Part shown: one piece after another, positions 63,777 through 64,000 of the stretch
How the letters are laid out: each line of letters starts with the position of its first letter
Position numbering within the stretch: the stretch's first letter is position 1
Assembly (NCBI GenBank): GCA_965238125.1
Contig: OZ250179.1
Location: 5,518,001 to 5,582,000 of the forward strand
Origin: UBA6623 sp965238125
Lineage (GTDB): Bacteria; Acidobacteriota; Terriglobia; Bryobacterales; UBA6623
DNA: 64,000 bases
Direction: 5' to 3'
Made by a program: the position numbers and the translations under genes
Notes under the pieces: generated by a model
What the model saw: the letters and a program-made list of their open reading frames with translations, nothing else
The model's database searches: none
Told to the model about the DNA's origin: nothing

Positions 63777-64000
63777 CTACAGCTTCGGGCGATACCCACT
63801 GCGCGTCCGAATCCGATACTTCCGCAGCCCGTCGCCCACCAGCTCGACATTGATACTGCGCCAGCCTTGATTGGGGTTCGCTTGCGGGTAGTAGGTCAAC
63901 GTATAGGAGCTCGCCAACTCCTCGCGGATCGAAACGAACGCTTCCGACTGCTTCTGCCAACTCTTCGCGAAGTACGCCTTGCCGCCGGTGCGCGCCGTCA
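63777..64000 (-). CDS. VWFA-related Acidobacterial domain protein, C-terminus (partial)
   Basis: The last 73 residues of a gene that continues past the right edge. TGGKAYFAKSWQKQSEAFVS, LASSYTLTYYPQANPNQGWR and RKYRIRTRSGYRPKL match the closing part of the VWFA-related domain family found mainly in Acidobacteriota. Such proteins are secreted and probably bind ligands through a metal-dependent adhesion site, which would lie outside the window. This is the clearest clue to the source organism. Confidence 0.8.
   Translation of the reverse strand, partial: TARTGGKAYFAKSWQKQSEAFVSIREELASSYTLTYYPQANPNQGWRSINVELVGDGLRKYRIRTRSGYRPKL

Overview
The window is GC-rich and gene-dense. It most likely comes from an Acidobacteriota chromosome. 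The best taxonomic clue is the partial gene at the right edge (63777-64000, minus), whose C-terminus matches the VWFA-related domain family typical of Acidobacteria. A MetX/MetW methionine route, Tat-exported amidases, paired M16 peptidases and a KorAB oxidoreductase fit that assignment but do not prove it. I saw no tRNA, rRNA or CRISPR array.

Layout. 0-5.3 kb: a GlcD-type FAD oxidase, a two-subunit molybdenum oxidoreductase (IorBA-like) and a small HEPN-like protein. 5.4-13.6 kb: a mobile-DNA zone with a RAYT transposase between inverted GATCGG arrays, two RAYT relics embedded in GGGGAGTTC arrays, an IS630 element with a -1 frameshift site, a heme-binding GlcG/HbpS protein, an amidase and an ISNCY element. 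13.3-28 kb: a radical SAM protein, MetX, a Lys/Ala histone-H1-like protein, an M16 peptidase pair, an SDR dehydrogenase, a second amidase, DinB, Maf, a family-4 uracil-DNA glycosylase and membrane proteins. 28-38.5 kb: a higBA toxin-antitoxin locus broken by an IS1380 element, a Wzc-like tyrosine kinase gene with two in-frame stops, its Wza-like export partner, an isochorismatase-like hydrolase, an AraC regulator and a second IS1380 copy. 38.6-47 kb: a sigma-54 activator divergent from an Asp-nucleophile alpha/beta hydrolase, a PNPOx-like protein, and an iron-uptake operon (DtxR, DtxR-FeoA fusion, split FeoB) behind a DtxR-type palindrome. 47-60 kb: KorAB, a CBS protein, DUF1015, LysR, an RRM protein, a degenerate Wzt-like ATPase, an S9 peptidase, a broken amidohydrolase and MetW. 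60-64 kb: a membrane-protein gene broken by a third IS1380 copy, a mixed repeat array and the VWA gene fragment.

The most informative signals are insertional. Two of the three IS1380 copies have exact 5-bp target duplications, and removing the element plus one duplication restores an uninterrupted reading frame (HigB; the 60.3-63.4 kb membrane protein). Copy 2 looks like a mosaic of the ends of the other two. Two RAYT relics keep the same 5' block; one is an internal-deletion derivative that joins the first ~21 codons to the last ~45, and it appears to sit inside another gene. The repeat families that accompany the full-length RAYT and the relics occur together at 63.5-63.7 kb. A third family of palindromes, most with a CACGAGTG core, marks several gene ends. 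Several other genes carry stops or frameshifts, so this stretch is either decaying or carries some assembly error; both readings are noted where relevant.
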